Assembly (NCBI GenBank): GCA_041660405.1
Contig: JBAZWL010000003.1
Coordinates: forward strand, 124,001 to 188,000
Direction: 5' to 3'
Length of the DNA: 64,000 nt
Source of the DNA: Taibaiella sp041660405
GTDB lineage: Bacteria; Bacteroidota; Bacteroidia; Chitinophagales; Chitinophagaceae
A program made the translations under genes and the position numbers. Shown piece by piece: positions 27,788 through 36,868 of the stretch. The notes below the pieces were generated by a model, which was given only the letters and a program-made list of their open reading frames with translations, ran no database searches and was not told where the DNA came from. Within the stretch, counting starts at the first letter, position 1. Each line of letters starts with the position of its first letter.

Positions 27788-28339
27788 TTAGGGAGTAAAA
27801 GGATCTGATGATTTTTTCTTTGGCCGAAGTATATTGAAACCTATAGATGATTGCAGCCACCATTGGTCATTACCATAATCGCGGTAACCGGAAAAGGATA
27901 AATTGAACAGTTGAAATAGCTCCGCTTGTATTCCGCCACCGGCAAGCTTCTGATTAAATGACCCCCAGTAATGGCCAACCATCAGCTGAACGTTTAATAC
28001 TGTGCCGAATACACCAGCCCTCATATCAAATAAGCGCAGAGCCACTGTAGGACCAGCTTGTACGCCCCAGCGCCCTTGTGTATAAATGGCTCCGAGTTGC
28101 GCACCAAGCCTTAACCTGGAAGGAACTATTGTGTATTGAGGATTGAAGGTGAAGCCGATCTGGTAATTGTCGCCGGTAGTCTTAAAGTCGGACACGAGGC
28201 CCTGCTGTAAATTAAGATAACCAACAAAACCTTTAGGAAATTCAGGAGTAGGTTCCTGTTGCGCCCATAAAGTTGTGGTAGATAGAAAGAGCAAAATAGT
28301 GATAGCAATACTGCTCTTTCGGAGTGCATGGATAATCAT
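27788..28339 (-). CDS. Predicted outer membrane beta-barrel protein
   Basis: 183 aa. Signal peptide ending LSTTTLWAQ. The rest alternates hydrophobic and polar residues with many aromatic strand ends (GYLNLQQGL, LRLGAQLGAIY, WWLQSSIGFNIL), consistent with a small barrel. No family recognised. Transcribed just ahead of the patatin gene. Confidence 0.65.
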   Translation of the reverse strand: MIIHALRKSSIAITILLFLSTTTLWAQQEPTPEFPKGFVGYLNLQQGLVSDFKTTGDNYQIGFTFNPQYTIVPSRLRLGAQLGAIYTQGRWGVQAGPTVALRLFDMRAGVFGTVLNVQLMVGHYWGSFNQKLAGGGIQAELFQLFNLSFSGYRDYGNDQWWLQSSIGFNILRPKKKSSDPFTP

Positions 28340-28418
28340 AGGTATCAGGTTTGAATGGTGGGGTTAAAGATACTATAATTATTCCCGATATGAGAAGCAT
28401 TGCAATAGAAATACGTCT

Positions 28419-28841
28419 TTATACGGAGTCAATTTTCCGCTCGTTATCACGTGCAGAGAAGCTGCCATATTTTACAAACATGTATAGATATATTACCCTG
28501 GATAGCCGCATCAGCAATGGCTGTAGCAGAATGAGCATGATTACAGTAATGCCCAGATACCACCATACACTGTTATCTTTCCATGAAAAACCTACCAGCA
28601 CCGCATACCACACAATATTGAACACGGCAATGGCTACAGAAAGCCCATAACTTACATATCCCGTTCCATAATAAAACCCAACTTCTATCTCCATTTTCTG
28701 ACCGCATACGGGGCAGCGTTCCGGCATATTCATCATATCTTTTAAAGGGAAAATGCTTTTGTTGATGTACATATTACCTTTGCGGCAATTAGGGCATTTC
28801 ATTTGAAGTATGCTGGAAAATATATTTGGTTTATCAGCCAT
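28419..28841 (-). CDS. DUF983 family membrane protein
   Basis: 140 aa. An N-terminal zinc-ribbon-like module, MKCPNCRKGNMY and MPERCPVCGQKME, gives two CPxC pairs; then GFYYGTGYVSYGLSVAIA and a second hydrophobic hairpin around residues 90-125 form two membrane helices. DUF983 proteins of this type are widespread and unassigned. Promoter box TAACTTTG lies upstream on the minus strand. Diverges from the fRMsr gene. Confidence 0.8.
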   Translation of the reverse strand: MADKPNIFSSILQMKCPNCRKGNMYINKSIFPLKDMMNMPERCPVCGQKMEIEVGFYYGTGYVSYGLSVAIAVFNIVWYAVLVGFSWKDNSVWWYLGITVIMLILLQPLLMRLSRVIYLYMFVKYGSFSARDNERKIDSV

Positions 28842-28936
28842 GGTATTTGAAAAATTGATAGCAAAGTTACCATTAATACAGGCTTTTTATGTGAATTTTG
28901 CTACCTGAAGCAGATGAAAAATATTAATAGATTTTT

Positions 28937-29410
28937 ATGGCAGAAGAACTGAATACCATTACGGGTAGCAAACAGGAACAATACGAATCTTTGTTACCGC
29001 AAATAGAAGCGTTGGTCACTTATGAAAAAGACCTTATTGCTAATCTGGCCAATGTCACGGCGGCTTTGAAGCAACAATTCGGTTGGTTATGGATCGGATT
29101 TTACCTGGTAAAGGAAAATGAATTGGTGCTTGGGCCATTTCAAGGGCCGATAGCCTGCACACGTATTCAAAAAGGTAAAGGTGTTTGTGGTACCAGCTGG
29201 GCAAAGGGCGAAACCCTTATTGTGCCTGATGTAGACCAGTTTCCGGGGCATATTGCCTGTAGTAGTCTTTCCCGGTCCGAAATTGTAGTGCCTGTTTTTA
29301 AAAATAATGAAGTGGTAGCAATATTGGATGCGGATAGTGAAGCACTGGATCAGTTTGGCGAAACAGACAAAATCTTCCTGGAACGTATCGTTGGCCTGAT
29401 AGCCTTCTAA
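28937..29410 (+). CDS. msrC: Free methionine-(R)-sulfoxide reductase (GAF domain)
   Basis: 157 aa, a single GAF domain that reduces free Met-R-sulfoxide with thioredoxin. The three conserved cysteines of the family are in order: IACTRIQ, GVCGTSW and HIACSSLS. FGWLWIGFYLV and SEIVVPVF are standard fRMsr segments. Cytoplasmic oxidative-damage repair. Confidence 0.9.
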   Translation: MAEELNTITGSKQEQYESLLPQIEALVTYEKDLIANLANVTAALKQQFGWLWIGFYLVKENELVLGPFQGPIACTRIQKGKGVCGTSWAKGETLIVPDVDQFPGHIACSSLSRSEIVVPVFKNNEVVAILDADSEALDQFGETDKIFLERIVGLIAF

Positions 29411-29502
29411 TCTTAATACCGATTGCTCTGCATAATGCTGGCAACCATATTTCTGTAATCTTTTGTAGGTTTGCGTGATTTTTTCACTCAAGCATTACTT
29501 CC

Positions 29503-30711
29503 ATGCGCTATATTTATCTTCTGGCCTTTACGTTGTTTTCATTTTGTGCGTACGGGCAGCATGACACGGCAATCAGTGTATCTGCCGATACTGCTCATCT
29601 CCGTATCAGTATTCTTACCTGTGGTGTTGGCGATGAATTGTATTCGTCTTTCGGGCATACCGGCGTTCGTATTGTTGATAGCGTGAGGCATACTGATGAA
29701 GTATATAATTACGGCACGTTCAATTTTAGCCCCGATTTCTATAAAGAGTTCGTGAGAGGTAAATTGCTTTATTACCTTGATAAAAGCAGCTTCAATGATT
29801 TTATGTACACTTACGTAGAAGAAAAACGTAACGTGCAGGAACAGGTACTGGATATCCCGGAAGACCGTAAGAGAGCCATTTTTGCATACCTCGAAAATAA
29901 TTTGCTTCCAGAAAATAAATCGTACAAGTACGATTATTTTTTTGATAATTGTGCTACCCGTGTACGCGATATATTCCCTAAAGTTCTGGGTCCTGAATTT
30001 TATTTCGGAGAGGTGCTAAATGGGAAAAAGATCAGCTACAGGAAGATCATGAACCAATACCTGGTCGATAAACACTGGGAACGTTTTGGGATGAACCTGC
30101 TACTGGCCAGCCCTACAGACAGTATTATGACGGATGAAGGAAGTATGTTCCTGCCTGATTTTATACACCAGGGATTGGTACACGCCAAATATCGTGGCAA
30201 CCATGTAGTGAGTAGCGATGCTACTATATTGGATCATAAGCATGTTTTCAAAAGCACACTTAACGGCCCATTGTGGATGATGATCGGTTTGCTTATCCTT
30301 ACTGCGCTGTCTTTCCTGGTAAGGTCATTCAAATACCTGAAATCTATATTGCGTTTCCTTATCCTGATGATTACAGGTTTGCTTGGAGTATTAATGCTGG
30401 TCATGTGGATAGGGACTGATCACCGTGCTTGCACCAACAACTATAANNNNNNNNNNATTCCTTTTAATGTTATCATTGCTTTTGTGGCACATAAGAAGCG
30501 TTTCTGGCTTAAGATCTATGCCCTGGCAGCAATCAGTTTGCTTATTGTAGCCCTGGTGGTGCATCTTATCGGATTCCAACAGATGCCTCTGATCGAACTA
30601 TCGCCTCTGTTTCTATGTTTGATGTATGTCTATATCGATATGTACAAACAAAATATTCATGCACCTATACCAGGTTCAGAACCGCAGCCGGCAGCAACAA
30701 TAAATAATTAA
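29503..30711 (+). CDS. lnb: Lnb-type lipoprotein N-acyltransferase (DUF4105), interrupted by an N run
   Basis: 402 aa including four unknown residues. Signal peptide about residues 1-19 (ending FCAYGQ). Periplasmic papain/NlpC-like domain with SSFGHTGVRIVD (His), YNYGTFNF and FFDNCATRVRDIF (Cys) as probable catalytic residues. From about residue 255 five membrane helices follow. This is the layout of DUF4105/Lnb, a family in which a Bacteroides member has been shown to N-acylate lipoproteins in species without Lnt. Ten N at 30447-30456 fall between helices two and three; the frame continues across them but the true gap size is unknown. A -7 box TAGGTTTG (29466-29473) lies upstream. Confidence 0.8.
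   Translation: MRYIYLLAFTLFSFCAYGQHDTAISVSADTAHLRISILTCGVGDELYSSFGHTGVRIVDSVRHTDEVYNYGTFNFSPDFYKEFVRGKLLYYLDKSSFNDFMYTYVEEKRNVQEQVLDIPEDRKRAIFAYLENNLLPENKSYKYDYFFDNCATRVRDIFPKVLGPEFYFGEVLNGKKISYRKIMNQYLVDKHWERFGMNLLLASPTDSIMTDEGSMFLPDFIHQGLVHAKYRGNHVVSSDATILDHKHVFKSTLNGPLWMMIGLLILTALSFLVRSFKYLKSILRFLILMITGLLGVLMLVMWIGTDHRACTNNYXXXXIPFNVIIAFVAHKKRFWLKIYALAAISLLIVALVVHLIGFQQMPLIELSPLFLCLMYVYIDMYKQNIHAPIPGSEPQPAATINN
30447..30456. other. Assembly gap (10 N)
   Basis: Ten consecutive N within the Lnb coding sequence; a standard scaffold placeholder. The flanking reading frame agrees on both sides. Confidence 0.98.
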
Positions 30712-31491
30712 ATGATTCATTATACTATACAAGGAAAGGGAAATCCACTGGTACTTATCCATGGCTTTCCTAATGATAGTTCAGCCTGGAATACCATTGT
30801 TCCCGAACTAGCCAAACGCTATCAGGTTATTCTTCCAGATTTGCCAGGTGCTGGTAACAATCCTCTGCCTGATACGGAGTTGACTATGGAATATTTGGCT
30901 GCATCCATTAAAGAAGTGCTGGATAAAGAAGGTATAGCAAAAGCAGTATTGGCAGGGCATTCCATGGGTGGCTATACCGCTATGCAGTTTGCCGCCTCTT
31001 ATCCCGAAATGATTCAAGGTATTTCATTGGTGCATTCTTTGGCTTCGGGTGATACAGACGAGAAAAAGGAAAACAGGCGTAAAGCAATAGCATTGATGAG
31101 AAAGGGTGAAGCAGAAAGAGAAATGTTCCTGAAAGGAATGTCGCAAAATCTTTTTGCAGATGAATTTGCAGGGCAGCATCCTGAAGAGGTGAAGAAGGTT
31201 GTGGCTAATGGTATGAAAATATCTGCGGAAGCATTAGCCGGTTTTTACCAGGCCATTATGAACCGTACAGATAAAAGACCTCTTCTTATCAACGCTTCAT
31301 GGCCTATGCAGTGGATTATCGGTAATGAGGATAATGCCACACCGTTGAAAGATGCATTGGAACAAAGCCATATTGCCCCGGTCAATGTTGTTTCTATTTA
31401 CAAACCCTGCGGACACATGAGTTTCGTGGAAATGCCGCAGCGTCTGACTGCAGATATCCAATTTTTTATGGATTATTGTTACGACCGATAA
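30712..31491 (+). CDS. Alpha/beta hydrolase
   Basis: 259 aa cytoplasmic hydrolase. HGFPNDSSAW oxyanion segment, nucleophile elbow AGHSMGGYTAM (Ser about residue 84), acid in IIGNEDNATP and His in PCGHMSFVEMP: complete triad. Substrate not predictable. ATG starts at the base after the Lnb stop codon, so the two genes are tightly coupled. Confidence 0.88.
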   Translation: MIHYTIQGKGNPLVLIHGFPNDSSAWNTIVPELAKRYQVILPDLPGAGNNPLPDTELTMEYLAASIKEVLDKEGIAKAVLAGHSMGGYTAMQFAASYPEMIQGISLVHSLASGDTDEKKENRRKAIALMRKGEAEREMFLKGMSQNLFADEFAGQHPEEVKKVVANGMKISAEALAGFYQAIMNRTDKRPLLINASWPMQWIIGNEDNATPLKDALEQSHIAPVNVVSIYKPCGHMSFVEMPQRLTADIQFFMDYCYDR

Positions 31492-31511
31492 TAAAACTGG
31501 CGTAATTTTTG

Positions 31512-31550
31512 ATAAAACCCCTGTTGGCAGTAGCACAACAGGGGTTTTAT
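31512..31550 (+). terminator. Rho-independent terminator
   Basis: Perfect 15-bp stem 31512-31526 / 31536-31550 with 9-nt loop, GC core CCCCTG, right arm ending GGGGTTTTAT; ends the msrC-lnb-hydrolase stretch. Confidence 0.9.
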
Positions 31551-31588
31551 GTTTGTTTTTTTAACCAAATGTGAATGCCAGACTATAT

Positions 31589-31620
31589 TTTGCTTACCTC
31601 TCGGTTAACAATTACATTTG
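31589..31620 (+). promoter_or_regulatory. Promoter of the two-component operon
   Basis: TTTG (31589-31592), 20 nt, TACATTTG (31613-31620): full match to the Bacteroidota -33/-7 consensus. The histidine kinase ATG is 8 nt after the box, giving a leader of at most a few nucleotides. Confidence 0.7.
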
Positions 31621-31628
31621 TTAAGTAA

Positions 31629-32906
31629 ATGAAGAATGCAACCATACGTTTGATCTTTGTACTTGCGCTGTTATCGGCGGCAGGCATTATTGCCACGCAG
31701 GTATATTGGGTGAAGAGAGCTTACGATCTTGAAGAAAAAGAATTTAACCTGAATGTAAACACTGGTTTGCGTAATGTAGCCCTTAAGATATGGGAAATGA
31801 AAAAGATCCAGCCTTTGGTTTACAATGTGGTGGACCAGGTAGCGCCGGAATATTTTATCGTACAGATCAACGATCATGTGGATGCAGATGTGCTGAAACA
31901 TTTTCTTACGGTTGAATTTGAAAAACGAAATGTAATAACCGATTTCGAATATGCGATGTACGATTGTATGAGCGATACGGTGATGAATTATCATTATGTG
32001 CAAATGAGTGGCAGTAATGAATCCTTTACCCCGGTAATGAGCTTTCCGAGCCTGTCACGTGAAAATTATTATTTCGGTGTGTACTTTCCGCATCGTACTA
32101 ATTATGTTGCTTCCCAACTATCTATCTGGATATTGTCGTCATTAGTGTTGTTGTGCGTGTTGGTATTTCTTGGATACGTGGTGTTTGTAATTTTGAAGCA
32201 AAAAAGGCTTAGTGAAGTACAGAAAGATTTTGTGAATAATATGACGCACGAGTTTAAAACGCCCCTGGCTACTATCCAGCTTTCTGCCGAGGTGTTGAAG
32301 AACCCGGACATAATCCAAAAACCACAACGCCTGCTCAACTATGCTACAATAATTGATAAAGAGGCTGCCCAGCTTGCCATGCAGGTAGAAAGAGTGCTAC
32401 AAATGGCACATGCCGAAAAAGGGGAAATACAATTAAGATCTCAATCGGTAATGTGGCAGGATCTTATAAAGGAAGTGGCTAATAGTTTTGAGAGTATTTT
32501 GTTGAAGAAGAATGCTGCGTTGCATTTGCATTTACCTGATCAACCGGTAGAGTCGGCAGGTGATAAATTACACTTGAAAAATGCCATCAGCAATCTTATT
32601 GATAATGCGCTTAAATATGCTGAAGATAATCCTGTAATAGATATTCATCTGAAAGAAAGCAATAAACAGATAAGAATTGACGTTACAGACAACGGAATAG
32701 GTATCGATAAAGTACATCAAAAAATGCTGTTCAAACGTTTTTACCGTGTACCAACAGGCAATATACATGATGTGAAAGGCTTTGGGCTCGGACTTAATTA
32801 TGTCAGGATCATTGCGCGGGCCCATGGTGGTGATGTGTACTGTTTCAGCAAACCGGGGAAGGGTAGTACTTTCTCGCTTGTTTTTCCTAAAAATTTTAAA
32901 ATCTAA
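31629..32906 (+). CDS. Sensor histidine kinase
   Basis: 425 aa. Two membrane helices, about residues 8-28 and 157-180, flank a ~130-residue periplasmic sensor without a recognised fold. HisKA with the phosphoacceptor His207 in NNMTHEFKTPLATI; HATPase with N box NLIDNALKYAEDN, G1 DVTDNGIGID and G2 GFGLGLNYVR. Signals to the response regulator encoded 7 nt downstream. Confidence 0.93.
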   Translation: MKNATIRLIFVLALLSAAGIIATQVYWVKRAYDLEEKEFNLNVNTGLRNVALKIWEMKKIQPLVYNVVDQVAPEYFIVQINDHVDADVLKHFLTVEFEKRNVITDFEYAMYDCMSDTVMNYHYVQMSGSNESFTPVMSFPSLSRENYYFGVYFPHRTNYVASQLSIWILSSLVLLCVLVFLGYVVFVILKQKRLSEVQKDFVNNMTHEFKTPLATIQLSAEVLKNPDIIQKPQRLLNYATIIDKEAAQLAMQVERVLQMAHAEKGEIQLRSQSVMWQDLIKEVANSFESILLKKNAALHLHLPDQPVESAGDKLHLKNAISNLIDNALKYAEDNPVIDIHLKESNKQIRIDVTDNGIGIDKVHQKMLFKRFYRVPTGNIHDVKGFGLGLNYVRIIARAHGGDVYCFSKPGKGSTFSLVFPKNFKI

Positions 32907-32913
32907 ATCACTT

Positions 32914-33612
32914 ATGCAACCTAAAGCAAAGATCCTTTTAGTAGAAGATGACAGTTCCCTTGGATTTGTAGTAAAAGACAACCTGGAAGAAAATGGTTAT
33001 GAAGTCATTTTCAGTTCAGATGGGGAGAATGGTTGGCAGCAATTTATGCGTCATAACATCGACATCTGCCTTTTAGATGTTATGCTGCCCAAAAAGGATG
33101 GTATGGCTCTTGCAGGACAGATCCGTAAGAAGAATGACAAAATTCCAATCCTCTTTCTTACGGCTAAATCGATGGATGAAGATCGCATTGCAGGCTTTAA
33201 GGCTGGTGGTGATGATTACATTACAAAGCCATTCAATATGGAGGAGCTTTTGTTGCGTATCGAGGTCTTTCTGAAGCGCACTCGTAAGAAAACCAACGAG
33301 ACAGCGCAGAAATTTGAATTAGGCAATCTTGTTTTTGATTATAACAATCTACTGTTGGTTGATGGTACTCATAAGCAACAATTGACCCAAAAAGAAGCAG
33401 ATCTTTTACAATATTTATGCCTTCATGCCAATGCTGTAGTGAAAAGAGAAGATATCCTGATGAATGTGTGGGGTAAGGAAGATTACTTTCTGGGAAGAAG
33501 CATGGATGTATTCATGACCAAAATCCGTAAATATCTTAAGGATGCTGAAGGCGTAGATTTGCAGACTGTTCACGGTGTTGGGTTTAAACTCATATTGTCG
33601 AAGCAGGAATAA
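32914..33612 (+). CDS. OmpR/PhoB-family response regulator
   Basis: 232 aa. Receiver domain: acidic pair EDD near residue 10, phosphoacceptor Asp55 in CLLDVMLPKKDG, and the Lys in YITKPF. C-terminal winged helix with LTQKEADLLQYLCLHA and MTKIRKYLK. Start set at ATG 32914, which begins MQPKAKILLVEDD; longer in-frame starts inside the kinase gene would add a non-homologous extension. Confidence 0.93.
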   Translation: MQPKAKILLVEDDSSLGFVVKDNLEENGYEVIFSSDGENGWQQFMRHNIDICLLDVMLPKKDGMALAGQIRKKNDKIPILFLTAKSMDEDRIAGFKAGGDDYITKPFNMEELLLRIEVFLKRTRKKTNETAQKFELGNLVFDYNNLLLVDGTHKQQLTQKEADLLQYLCLHANAVVKREDILMNVWGKEDYFLGRSMDVFMTKIRKYLKDAEGVDLQTVHGVGFKLILSKQE

Positions 33613-33647
33613 TTTGCATAAATTTGACCCTAAATATTTAATAAGCT

Positions 33648-34181
33648 ATGACAAACAGGAAATTATTAATCTTCCTGATAATTCCGCTCCTTGCAGCTTT
33701 TTATTCCTGTAATCCACAAAAGCGTTTGGCCAAAAAGAAGCATACTTATATGGAGTCAGCATATAAGGCTTTCAAAGGTGAGATGCCAGAAGCGGAAGTA
33801 ACTATTTTGAACGATACAGTCAAAGTGCTTTTCCCGGAACATTTATTGTTTCAGAGAAATTCATCAGAAATAAATAAGGATGTTTATCCTTTAATGCAAC
33901 GATTTGCCAATGCGCTGAATCTGCATTTCAGAACAAGCATTCTTATCAACGGATATACGGACAATACAGGCACTGAAGAATTAAATAAAAATTTATCTTC
34001 GCAAAGGGCTGATTCAGCTAGTACAATATTAAAGTTTTACAAAGTGTCTGGTGAAAGGATGTTGCAATGGGGAATGGGGCCAAGTAATCCTATTGCTGAT
34101 AATAGCACTGAAGAAGGCCGGAGAAAAAACCGAAGGGTAGAGTTTATTATGTTATATAGCTACGACCCAGATAAGAAGTAA
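33648..34181 (+). CDS. OmpA-family outer membrane lipoprotein
   Basis: 177 aa. Lipoprotein signal with lipobox LLAAFYSC, mature Cys near residue 21. OmpA C-terminal peptidoglycan-binding domain from about residue 65: LFQRNSSEINKD, INGYTDNTGTEELN (with the DAP-binding Asp) and RRKNRRVEF (with the conserved Arg). Likely tethers the outer membrane to peptidoglycan. A TAAATTTG box (33619-33626) suggests its own promoter 35 nt after the response regulator. Confidence 0.9.
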   Translation: MTNRKLLIFLIIPLLAAFYSCNPQKRLAKKKHTYMESAYKAFKGEMPEAEVTILNDTVKVLFPEHLLFQRNSSEINKDVYPLMQRFANALNLHFRTSILINGYTDNTGTEELNKNLSSQRADSASTILKFYKVSGERMLQWGMGPSNPIADNSTEEGRRKNRRVEFIMLYSYDPDKK

Positions 34182-34192
34182 TCTTTTAATAG

Positions 34193-34221
34193 AAAATGAC
34201 CGGATATAACCCGGTCATTTT
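34193..34221 (+). terminator. Rho-independent terminator
   Basis: Perfect 11-bp stem 34193-34203 / 34211-34221, loop ATATAAC, right arm ending in a T-run; directly after the OmpA lipoprotein gene. Confidence 0.85.
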
Positions 34222-34263
34222 TATTTAAATTCGCTCCGTAATACTTCCCGAAAATGTTCCAGG

Positions 34264-35490
34264 ATGGCCAATGACTTTTTATTCAATACTGAACTTGCTT
34301 ACCGGTCGGTGCGTACCAACAAATTGCGCACAGGCATCACAGTTGGTATTATTGCCTTAGGTATTATGGCATTGGTCGGCATTCTTACCGCCATTGAAGG
34401 ACTTAAATCCAGTATCTATTCCAGCTTTAGTGGCATGGGAGCTAATACTTTCCAGATTACAAATGAAATTTTGAAGAATATTCATACATCCGTGAATGAA
34501 CGCTCAATAAGTTACCGTGATGCAGTGGATTTCAAAAAGAGATTTTCATTCCCAGCAGTTGTAGGCGTTTCGATGATCGGCACTCATAGTGCTACAGTGA
34601 AATATGGTACCCGGAAAACCAATCCCAATATCCAGGCCATGGGTGTGGACGAGAATTACACCAATATTTCTTCCACCGATCTCGTTGCAGGCCGTAATTT
34701 TTCTTTGGGAGAAATCAATAACGGAAATTACGTTTGTATATTAGGTAATAGCATTGCTAAGAAACTGTTCAACGATAAAATTGCTAATGCGCTGAACGCC
34801 GTAATTACAGTAGGTTTCGTAAAATACCGGGTCATTGGTGTTGCGGAATCAAAAGGCAGTAGTATGATCTCCAATGTAGACAATAATGTATTCATTCCCT
34901 TGCAAAATGCACGCTCTGTTTATGGCGGTAATAATTCTTTTGTGATCAGTGTGAAAGTGCCTTCTGTATCGATGATGGATATTGCTGCAGAAGAAGCTGA
35001 GGGTTTGTTTCGCATCATTCGTAAAGTTCCGCTCAATGCCTCATCTAATTTTGGCGTTAATAAAAATGATAGTCTTGCCAGTATGCTGATCGAAAATATT
35101 AAAATAGTTACAGGTGCAGCCTTGTTCATCGGTCTTATTACCTTGTTGGGGGCTGCTATAGGGTTAATGAATATTATGCTGGTTTCTGTTGCAGAGCGTA
35201 CACGTGAAATAGGTATCAGTAAAGCACTTGGCGCAAAAAGCAGCTCGGTCAAAAGGCAATTTCTTACTGAAGCAGTGATGATAAGCCTTGCGGGAGGCGT
35301 TATAGGTGTATTGGCCGGAATATTAATAGGCAATGTAGTTTCTCTTTTACTGAATAGTGGATTTATTATTCCCTGGGTATGGATCAGTATCGGAATGATC
35401 TTATGCTCTATCGTAGGGCTTGCTTCTGGTTATTACCCCGCTGCAAAAGCTTCAAAACTGGATCCTATAGAGGCTTTACGCTATGAGTAA
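34264..35490 (+). CDS. ABC transporter permease, MacB/FtsX type
   Basis: 408 aa. N-terminal helix (about residues 18-40), a periplasmic MacB core of ~220 residues, then three C-terminal helices forming the FtsX domain; VAERTREIGISKALGAK and GYYPAAKASKLDPIEALR are family signatures. The ATPase partner is not adjacent. MacB-type systems act in lipoprotein, peptide or toxin mechanotransmission; which applies here is unknown. Confidence 0.9.
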   Translation: MANDFLFNTELAYRSVRTNKLRTGITVGIIALGIMALVGILTAIEGLKSSIYSSFSGMGANTFQITNEILKNIHTSVNERSISYRDAVDFKKRFSFPAVVGVSMIGTHSATVKYGTRKTNPNIQAMGVDENYTNISSTDLVAGRNFSLGEINNGNYVCILGNSIAKKLFNDKIANALNAVITVGFVKYRVIGVAESKGSSMISNVDNNVFIPLQNARSVYGGNNSFVISVKVPSVSMMDIAAEEAEGLFRIIRKVPLNASSNFGVNKNDSLASMLIENIKIVTGAALFIGLITLLGAAIGLMNIMLVSVAERTREIGISKALGAKSSSVKRQFLTEAVMISLAGGVIGVLAGILIGNVVSLLLNSGFIIPWVWISIGMILCSIVGLASGYYPAAKASKLDPIEALRYE

Positions 35491-35570
35491 GAATACCAGG
35501 TCAATAGAGAGGGATGGCAGTGGTTAATTAAATTAAATAACAGAAATTTGCAGCCGCAAAAGAAAACAGC

Positions 35571-36791
35571 ATGAACAGAGTCGTTATTTCGGGCATAGGT
35601 ATTTATTCCTCTTTAGGTATCAATCTGGAAGAAGTAACCAAGTCACTTTTTGAAGGTCGTTCCGGGATTATATATCGTCCTGAACGTAAGGCCATGGGCT
35701 ATAGATCTGCTTTAACCGGTTATGTAGAACGCCCTAATCTTAAGGGCCTTCTGGACAGGCGCGCACGCATTATGATGCCCGAGCAGGCCGAGTTTGCTTA
35801 CGTGGCTACTACAGAAGCTATGCGGAAGGCAAAGCTTGATATCGACTTTTTTCACAAAAATGAAACCGGTATTATTTATGGGAACGACAGCTGCGCAAAA
35901 CCTGTAATTGAAGGCATAGATGTATTGCGGGAAAAGAAAGATTCCATGTTGATCGGGTCAGGTTCTGTGTTCCAGGTACTGAATTCAACAGTCACTATGA
36001 ACCTGGCTACTATATTTAAACTCCGTGGCGTAAATTTTAGTATCAGCGCGGCTTGCGCCAGCGGTTCACATGCCATTGGCATGGGCTATCTTTTTATTAA
36101 AAACGGATTGCAGGAAAGAGTTATCTGCGGCGGTGCACAAGAGGTAAATGATTATTCAATGCCAAACTTTGATGCTCTTGGTACCTTTTCAACACGTGAA
36201 ACGGAACCTGCAAAAGCATCCCGGCCTTTCGATAAAGACAGGGACGGACTGGTGCCTGGCGGTGGTGCAGCAACGATTATATTAGAGAGCCTTGAGTCTG
36301 CCCAGGCTCGTGATGCAGATATTATTGCCGAAGTGCTAGGCTATGGTTTTTCCTCCAATGGAGAGCATATATCCAACCCAAGTGTAGAAGGCCAGGTAAG
36401 GTCCATTCATCGCACGTTAAAAGATGCAGGACTTACTGCTGCCGATATCGAGTATGTAAACGCCCACGCTACCTCTACTCCTGCGGGTGATGGTAGCGAA
36501 GCAGAGGCTATTTTTGAAGTGTTTGGTGGAAAGACGCCGGTAAGCTCTACCAAGTCCATGACAGGGCATGAATGCTGGATGGCTGGGGCAAGCGAAATTG
36601 TTTACTCGCTATTGATGATGCAAAATGGATTTATGGCTCCCAATATTAATTTTGAAAATCCTGACGAGCACTCTGCTAAAATAAATGTATTGCCTGAAAC
36701 GTTACAACGCAACTTTGATACTTTCCTGTCTAATTCGTTTGGCTTTGGTGGTACCAACTCTTCTTTGATTGTAAAGAAATGGATACCCTGA
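35571..36791 (+). CDS. Beta-ketoacyl-ACP synthase (KAS I/II family)
   Basis: 406 aa condensing enzyme of fatty acid or related acyl chain synthesis. Catalytic Cys162 in SAACASGSHA, His299 in NAHATSTPAGD, Lys328 and His333 in STKSMTGHECW; complete C-H-H triad. C-terminal NSFGFGGTNSSL is typical. It stands alone, with no acpP, fabG or fabZ neighbour, so it may be an accessory synthase rather than the main FabF. Confidence 0.93.
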   Translation: MNRVVISGIGIYSSLGINLEEVTKSLFEGRSGIIYRPERKAMGYRSALTGYVERPNLKGLLDRRARIMMPEQAEFAYVATTEAMRKAKLDIDFFHKNETGIIYGNDSCAKPVIEGIDVLREKKDSMLIGSGSVFQVLNSTVTMNLATIFKLRGVNFSISAACASGSHAIGMGYLFIKNGLQERVICGGAQEVNDYSMPNFDALGTFSTRETEPAKASRPFDKDRDGLVPGGGAATIILESLESAQARDADIIAEVLGYGFSSNGEHISNPSVEGQVRSIHRTLKDAGLTAADIEYVNAHATSTPAGDGSEAEAIFEVFGGKTPVSSTKSMTGHECWMAGASEIVYSLLMMQNGFMAPNINFENPDEHSAKINVLPETLQRNFDTFLSNSFGFGGTNSSLIVKKWIP

Positions 36792-36812
36792 TTTTAAAAA
36801 GAGTACAAACAG

Positions 36813-36858
36813 GTATAAATACAAATGCTGCCTCACGAGGCAGCATTTGTATTTATAC
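36813..36858. terminator. Bidirectional terminator
   Basis: Perfect 21-bp stem 36813-36833 / 36838-36858 with CACG loop, one of the longest in the window, between convergent ketoacyl synthase and cupin genes. Confidence 0.9.
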
Positions 36859-36868
36859 GTTTTCTTGA

